A stretch of DNA of 64,000 nucleotides from Streptomyces sp. NBC_01439 (lineage in GTDB: Bacteria > Actinomycetota > Actinomycetes > Streptomycetales > Streptomycetaceae), in NCBI RefSeq assembly GCF_036227605.1, contig NZ_CP109487.1:2914001-2978000 (forward strand), given 5' to 3'. The position numbers and the translations under genes were made by a program. Within the stretch, counting starts at the first letter, position 1; every line of letters begins with the position of its first letter. This document shows, in pieces, positions 59,717 through 64,000 of this stretch. The notes below the pieces were generated by a model, which ran no database searches, was not told the DNA's origin, and was given only the letters and a program-made list of their open reading frames with translations.

Positions 59717-61231
59717 TTATCGGGTGCTCACGTCCGCCGCCGTGCCGGGGGTCGCCTTGCCGGAGGCCGGCTTGCCAGAGGCAGGCTTGCCAGAGGCCGC
59801 CGTGCCGCTCCACTCCGGGTGCCCCGGCATCGGCGGGGTCGTGGCCCCGTACAGCCAGGGCTCCAGGAAGGCCGCGAGGTCGCGGCCCGCCTCCTGCGAT
59901 GCCAGGCGTACGAAGTCGGCCGTCCCCGCGATCCCGTCCCGGTTCTCCGCGACCCAGCGCCGCTCGATCTTCTCGAAGGCCTCCGTGCCGATCTCCTGCC
60001 GCAGGGCGTAGAGGATCAGCGCGGACCCGTCGTAGACCACCGGCCGGAACAGCCCGATCTTCTGGCCGGGTGCGGCTGCCTTCGGGGCGGCCGGCGGGCC
60101 GCCCGCCGCCCGCCACTGGTCGGAACGCTGGTACGCCTCGCGCATGCGCCGCTCCAGGGAGTACTTGCCGAGCCCGTCCGCGTACAGGGCCTCGTACCAG
60201 GTGGCGTGTCCCTCGTTGAGCCACAGGTCGGACCAGGTCCGCGGGGTGACGCTGTCGCCGAACCACTGGTGGGCGAGCTCGTGGACCATCACGGACTCGA
60301 CGTACCAGTCGGGGTAGCCGTCGCGCGCGAACAGGTTGCTCTCGAAGAGCGAGAGGGTCTGCGTCTCCAGCTCGAAGCCGGTCGTGGCCCGCGCGATCAG
60401 CACACCGTAGTTCTCGAAGGGGTAGCGGCCGACGCGCTCCTCCATCCACTCGATGTGGCCCGCGGTCTTCTTGAGCCAGGGATCGAGCCGCTGCCGGTCG
60501 GCCGCGGGCACCACGTCGCGCAGCGGCAGCCCGTGCGGTCCGGTGCCGTGCACGACCTCGGAGCGGCCCACGGAGACCTGGGCCAGCTCGGTGGCCATCG
60601 GGTGCCGGGTGCGGTACGTCCAGGTCGTCGTGGGGCCGAGCCGCACGGCGGGGGCCACCGACTCCCCGTTGGCGACGGCCGTGAGGCCGGCCGGGGCGGT
60701 GATCCGGAAGGTGAAGAGCGCCTTGTCGGCGGGGTGGTCGTTGCAGGGGAAGACGCGGTGCGCGGCGTCGGCCTGGTTGGCCATGGCCAAGCCGTCCTCC
60801 GTGGGCACCCAGCCGCCGTCGCCGCGGCCGCGCGGATCGCTGGTGTGCCGGATGGTGATGTGCAGCGGCATGTTGTCCGCCACCGGGCGCGCGGGCGTCA
60901 GGACCAGGTCCTCGGCCACGCTCTCGAACCGCGCCGGCTCCCCGTTGACCTCCGCGGACGCCACCTTGCCGTGGGTGAAGTCCAGATTGATGCGCTCCAG
61001 CCGCTCCAGGGCGCGGGCGTCGATGACGGTGACCGCGTCGAGCGGGTTCAGATTGTCCTTGTAGTCGAAGGACAGGTCGTACGAGAGCACGTCGTACCCC
61101 GGGTTCCCTAGCTCCGGAAAGAGCCGGTCGCCGATGCCCAGCGGCTTCGGTGGGGGCAGGACGGCGGCGACGAGGGTGAGGGAGGCCGCGGCGAGCAGGG
61201 TGGCGCGCAGGCGCGGGGAGGAGAGCTGCAT
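59717..61231 (-). CDS. M1-family metallopeptidase, secreted
   Basis: The protein has about 504 residues from ATG 61231; a GTG at 61288 would add 19 basic residues and has GGAAGG in front. The signal peptide is LRATLLAAASLTLVAAVLPP. The zinc site is complete: HELAHQWFGDSVTPRTWSDLWLNEGHA provides HExxH and the downstream Glu. A preceding exopeptidase loop of the GAMEN type reads differently, so substrate preference is unclear. The C-terminus carries ASGKP repeats, possibly cell-wall or flexible linker. Tandem DNA repeats lie upstream at 61408. It is monocistronic, expressed leftward, and probably extracellular. Confidence 0.9.
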   Translation of the reverse strand: MQLSSPRLRATLLAAASLTLVAAVLPPPKPLGIGDRLFPELGNPGYDVLSYDLSFDYKDNLNPLDAVTVIDARALERLERINLDFTHGKVASAEVNGEPARFESVAEDLVLTPARPVADNMPLHITIRHTSDPRGRGDGGWVPTEDGLAMANQADAAHRVFPCNDHPADKALFTFRITAPAGLTAVANGESVAPAVRLGPTTTWTYRTRHPMATELAQVSVGRSEVVHGTGPHGLPLRDVVPAADRQRLDPWLKKTAGHIEWMEERVGRYPFENYGVLIARATTGFELETQTLSLFESNLFARDGYPDWYVESVMVHELAHQWFGDSVTPRTWSDLWLNEGHATWYEALYADGLGKYSLERRMREAYQRSDQWRAAGGPPAAPKAAAPGQKIGLFRPVVYDGSALILYALRQEIGTEAFEKIERRWVAENRDGIAGTADFVRLASQEAGRDLAAFLEPWLYGATTPPMPGHPEWSGTAASGKPASGKPASGKATPGTAADVSTR

Positions 61232-61407
61232 CCACCACCGCTTACCAGCGCCCGCCACACGGCCGCGTACGGCGCGCGACGGGTCCACCCGAACGGGGCC
61301 TTCCGGAGGCGTTCCGGCCTACGTCCGCTCCCGGCCCGCGTCCCCACCGGGCCACGTCTCCGCGCGGCCCGCGTCTGGGCGCGCCCGTAGCCCCGGAGCC
61401 CCGGAGA

Positions 61408-61466
61408 CCCGGAGCCCTGTAGACCCGTAGACCCGGAGCCCTGTAGACCCGTAGACCCGTAGACCT
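61408..61466. repeat. tandem repeats upstream of the M1 peptidase gene
   Basis: A 24-bp unit starting CCCGGAGCCCTG and ending CCGTAGA repeats exactly at 61408-61431 and 61432-61455. The 8-bp sub-unit TAGACCCG continues to about 61466. Related CCGGAG units precede it from 61393. The block lies in the 244-bp gap between rshA's stop and the M1 start. It is probably slippage-prone. Confidence 0.75.
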
Positions 61467-61475
61467 GGACCGCGC

Positions 61476-63566
61476 CTACACCCGGCTCACGTCGTACACG
61501 CCCGGCACGTCCCGCATCGCCCGCATCAGCGCGGGCAGCCCGGCCGCGTCGGGCAGCTGGAGGGTGTAGCTGTGCCGGACCCGCTGTTCGACCGGCGGCT
61601 CCACGGTCGCGGAGACCACCTCGACCCCCTCGCGGGCGATGGCCTCGGTCAGGTCGGCCAGCAGGTGCGGGCGGCCGAACGATTCAGCGCGCAGGGTGAC
61701 CCGGCAGTCCGCCGTCGCCCGCCAGTGCACGGCGACGGAGGTGCGCCCCACGGCGCGCATCTGCGCCACCGCCGCGCAGTGGATGCGGTGCACGGTGACG
61801 GCCCCGCCGCGGACCAGGAACCCGGCGACGGCGTCCGGTGGCACCGGGGTGCAGCACCCGGCCAGCCGCACGGTGGCGTCCGGCAGGTCGGCGACCGCGT
61901 TGGCCCCGCCACCGCGGGCCCCGACCACCGAGAGCGGTGCCCGGGCGGCCGAGGTGGTGGCCATGGCGCGGTCGGGATGGGATTCGAGCCAGCTGCTGAT
62001 GGCGATCCGGGCGGCGGGGGTCCGTGCGTGGTCCAGCCACTCGGCGGCGGGGCCGGAGGTGGCGTCCTGCGCGAGCAGCAGCTGGACGGTGTCCCCGTCG
62101 GACAGGGCGGAGGACAGGGAGGTGAGGCGCCCGTTGACGCGGGCGCCGATACAGCCGTGGGCCGCCTCGCCGTGCTGCGCGTAGGCGGCGTCGATACAGC
62201 TGGCTCCGGCCGGCAGACTGATCGTGCCGGTGGCGCTGCCATCGTCCCGGAACACGGTGATCTCCCGGTCCTGGGCCAGCTCCGCCCGGAGCACGGTCCA
62301 GAAGGTGTCGGGGTCGGGCGCGGACTGTTGCCAGTCGAGGAGTCGGGACAGCCAGCCGGGGCGCGTGGGGTCCACGCGCTCCTCGTCCGGGTCGGCGGCG
62401 GCATCGGCCGTCGCGGTGGCGTACGGATTGCCGAGGGCGACCACGCCGGCCTCGGCGACGCGGTGCATCTGCCGGGTCCGCACGATGACCTCGGCCACGT
62501 AGCCCTCGGGGGTGGCGAAGGCGGTGTGCAGCGACTGGTAGAGGTTGAACTTCGGGGTGGCGATGAAGTCCTTGAACTCTGAGACGACCGGGGTGAAGCA
62601 GGTGTGCAGCTCGCCGAGCACGGCGTAGCAGTCGGCGTTCTCGCCGACGAGGACGAGGATGCGGCCGAAGTCGGAGCCGCGCAGTTCGCCGCGGGTGCGG
62701 GAAATGCGGTGCACGGAGACGAAGTGCCGTGGCCGGACCTGTACTTCGGCGGCGATGCCGGCCTCGCGCAGGACACCCCGTACGGAGTCGGCGATGGCGG
62801 GCAGCGGGTCGCGTTCTCCGGCATGGGCGGCGAGGAGCGCGCGGGTGCTCTCGTACTCCTCGGGGTGCAGGATCGCGAAGACGAGGTCTTCCAACTCGGT
62901 CTTGAGGGCCTGCACGCCGAGCCGTTCGGCCAGCGGGATGAGCACGTCGCGGGTGACCTTGGCGATGCGGGCCTGCTTCTCGGGGCGCATCACGCCCAGG
63001 GTGCGCATGTTGTGCAGCCGGTCGGCGAGTTTGATGGACATGACGCGGACGTCGTTGCCGGTGGCGACGAGCATCTTGCGGAAGGTCTCGGGTTCGGCGG
63101 CGGCGCCGTAGTCGATCTTCTCCACCTTGGTGACGCCGTCGACGATGAAGCACACCTCGTCACCGAACTCCGCCCGGACCTGGTCGAGGGTCACGTCGGT
63201 GTCTTCGACGGTGTCGTGGAGCAGAGAGGCCGTCAAGGTGGTGGTTTCGGCGCCGAGTTCGGCGAGGATCAGGGTGACGGCGAGTGGATGTGTGATGTAC
63301 GGCTCACCACTTTTTCGCATCTGGCCGCGGTGCGAGGTCTCCGCGAGGAGATACGCGCGGCGCAGAATGGACAAATCGGCGTCCGGGTGGTGGGCGCGGT
63401 GCGCCTCGGCAACGTGGCCGATCGCGTCCGGAAGCCGGTCTCGTGACGTCGGCCCGAGCAGGGCCGCGCGCCCGAGCCGGCGCAGATCGAGCCTGGTCCG
63501 ACCGCGTCTGCGGAGCTCAGGGCGCGCTTCGGGGTGTGCTTCGGGGTTCGTGGCCTCTGCACTCAT
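61476..63566 (-). CDS. rshA: RelA/SpoT homologue with intact hydrolase and divergent synthetase domain
   Basis: This 696-residue (p)ppGpp enzyme shows HD-domain residues HPLAVTLIL, HDTVEDTDV (H117, D118, E121, D122) and ADRLHN (D182, N186), so hydrolase activity is expected. The synthetase domain (about 270-385) has PRHFVSVHRI and SDFGRILVLV, CYAVLGELH, EFKDFIATPKFNLYQSLHT and AEVIVRTRQMH. TGS and ACT domains follow, the last with RHSYTLQLPD. ATG 63566 follows GGAGGTG. From memory, this region matches the SpoT-like rshA locus of S. coelicolor rather than relA. The synthetase differences noted under findings may reduce or alter synthesis. It precedes the truncated dapF gene on the same strand. 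Confidence 0.92.
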   Translation of the reverse strand: MSAEATNPEAHPEARPELRRRGRTRLDLRRLGRAALLGPTSRDRLPDAIGHVAEAHRAHHPDADLSILRRAYLLAETSHRGQMRKSGEPYITHPLAVTLILAELGAETTTLTASLLHDTVEDTDVTLDQVRAEFGDEVCFIVDGVTKVEKIDYGAAAEPETFRKMLVATGNDVRVMSIKLADRLHNMRTLGVMRPEKQARIAKVTRDVLIPLAERLGVQALKTELEDLVFAILHPEEYESTRALLAAHAGERDPLPAIADSVRGVLREAGIAAEVQVRPRHFVSVHRISRTRGELRGSDFGRILVLVGENADCYAVLGELHTCFTPVVSEFKDFIATPKFNLYQSLHTAFATPEGYVAEVIVRTRQMHRVAEAGVVALGNPYATATADAAADPDEERVDPTRPGWLSRLLDWQQSAPDPDTFWTVLRAELAQDREITVFRDDGSATGTISLPAGASCIDAAYAQHGEAAHGCIGARVNGRLTSLSSALSDGDTVQLLLAQDATSGPAAEWLDHARTPAARIAISSWLESHPDRAMATTSAARAPLSVVGARGGGANAVADLPDATVRLAGCCTPVPPDAVAGFLVRGGAVTVHRIHCAAVAQMRAVGRTSVAVHWRATADCRVTLRAESFGRPHLLADLTEAIAREGVEVVSATVEPPVEQRVRHSYTLQLPDAAGLPALMRAMRDVPGVYDVSRV

Positions 63567-63706
63567 GGGCACCTCCGGCGGCTTCGACCGGCGGTGGTGG
63601 GCATGGGGTGAGCCCTCAGGGCCGGTGCCTGATGTTACCGACCCCACCACGTGGCGCAGTCCACCTCTCGCTCAGCGTGAAACGGATCACCCGTTAGAGG
63701 GAAGCT

Positions 63707-64000
63707 CTAGCCGAAAGCCGTTTCGGTGAGCCAGGACCCCTCGAACTCCCCCGCAGCCACGATCACGGCTGGTCCGGTCATGTCGATCTGCCCGTCGGGG
63801 TGTTCGGTGATGATCAGGGTTCCGCCGGGGAGGTCGACGGTGTACGCGACCGGTTCGCCGGTGGCGGCCGGGTCGACGCCGTCGCGGCGGATGGCGGCCA
63901 CGGCGACGGCGCAGGCGCCGGTGCCGCAGGAGCGGGTCTCGCCGGAGCCGCGCTCGTGGACGCGCATGGCGACGTGTCGGGGGCCCCGGTCGACGACGAA
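63707..64000 (-). CDS. dapF: diaminopimelate epimerase, C-terminal part (truncated by window edge)
   Basis: The last 97 residues of the enzyme are present, with the second catalytic cysteine in the motif ETRSCGTGACAVAVAA. DapF interconverts LL- and meso-diaminopimelate for lysine and cell-wall synthesis. The reading frame continues past the right edge; the visible ATG at 63967 is internal. The downstream end lies 140 bp from rshA's start. In streptomycetes dapF and rshA neighbours are often found together. Confidence 0.92.
   Translation of the reverse strand, partial: FVVDRGPRHVAMRVHERGSGETRSCGTGACAVAVAAIRRDGVDPAATGEPVAYTVDLPGGTLIITEHPDGQIDMTGPAVIVAAGEFEGSWLTETAFG

Noticed and set aside
1..64000. 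CRISPR arrays, tRNA or rRNA genes, insertion sequences or prophage
   Set aside because: I saw no regularly spaced direct repeats, no tRNA-like cloverleaf with a CCA end, no transposase or integrase, and no att-like duplicated sites. The window reads as core chromosome.

Overview
The window is a GC-rich (about 70 %) Streptomyces chromosome segment, or one from a very close relative. The evidence is a HrdB-type principal sigma factor with a Lys/Ala-rich N-terminal insert, an nrdR-nrdJ operon beside lexA, a large SARP/AAA regulator, many GTG starts, and long perfect-stem hairpins between convergent genes. From memory, the gene order resembles the conserved core stretch running in S. coelicolor from dapF/rshA to the paired citrate synthases. 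I could not check this.

Layout, left to right. 1-5 kb: end of a TerD-like gene, a mycothiol-dependent isomerase-like protein, a CobW GTPase, and two divergent citrate-synthase homologues, one with an Asp-to-Glu change at the catalytic base and one carrying an N-terminal DNA-binding domain. 5-10 kb: a 1122-residue SARP regulator diverging from a hemerythrin/DUF4267/cupin cassette. Three direct repeats at 11-bp spacing lie between them. 10-15 kb: a CitA/DcuS-like two-component pair facing a DUF485/solute-sodium symporter operon. 15-21 kb: parE, a tiny zinc-motif protein, a secreted trypsin and hrdB, followed by a GntR regulator. 22-27 kb: an ABC ATPase-permease fusion, a Nudix/NrtR-like regulator with its probable operator, and a glycogen-debranching-like glycosidase. 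27-33 kb: DUF4192, a RecQ helicase with a C-terminal phosphoribosyltransferase-like domain, two unknown proteins, and RNase HII. 33-43 kb: accessory metabolism and detoxification genes, including a TetR/efflux pair and a HxlR/nitroreductase pair, both with clear palindromic operators.

43-50 kb is a genome-maintenance block: nrdJ, nrdR, lexA and a DinG-type iron-sulphur helicase. The lexA/nrdR spacer holds two SOS boxes and two NrdR boxes, so dNTP supply and SOS control share one regulatory region. 50-57 kb is a compact NRPS-independent siderophore (NIS) locus. It has a diaminobutyrate-type aminotransferase, two IucA/IucC synthetases and an IucB/RhbD-like acyltransferase. It lacks the decarboxylase, the N-hydroxylase, any transporter and any recognisable iron box. 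This is the strongest candidate for an undescribed system. 57-64 kb: a lipoprotein protease, hflX, an M1 peptidase, a RelA/SpoT homologue with an unusual synthetase motif, and the truncated end of dapF.

All functional calls come from reading motifs by eye. No database search was run.
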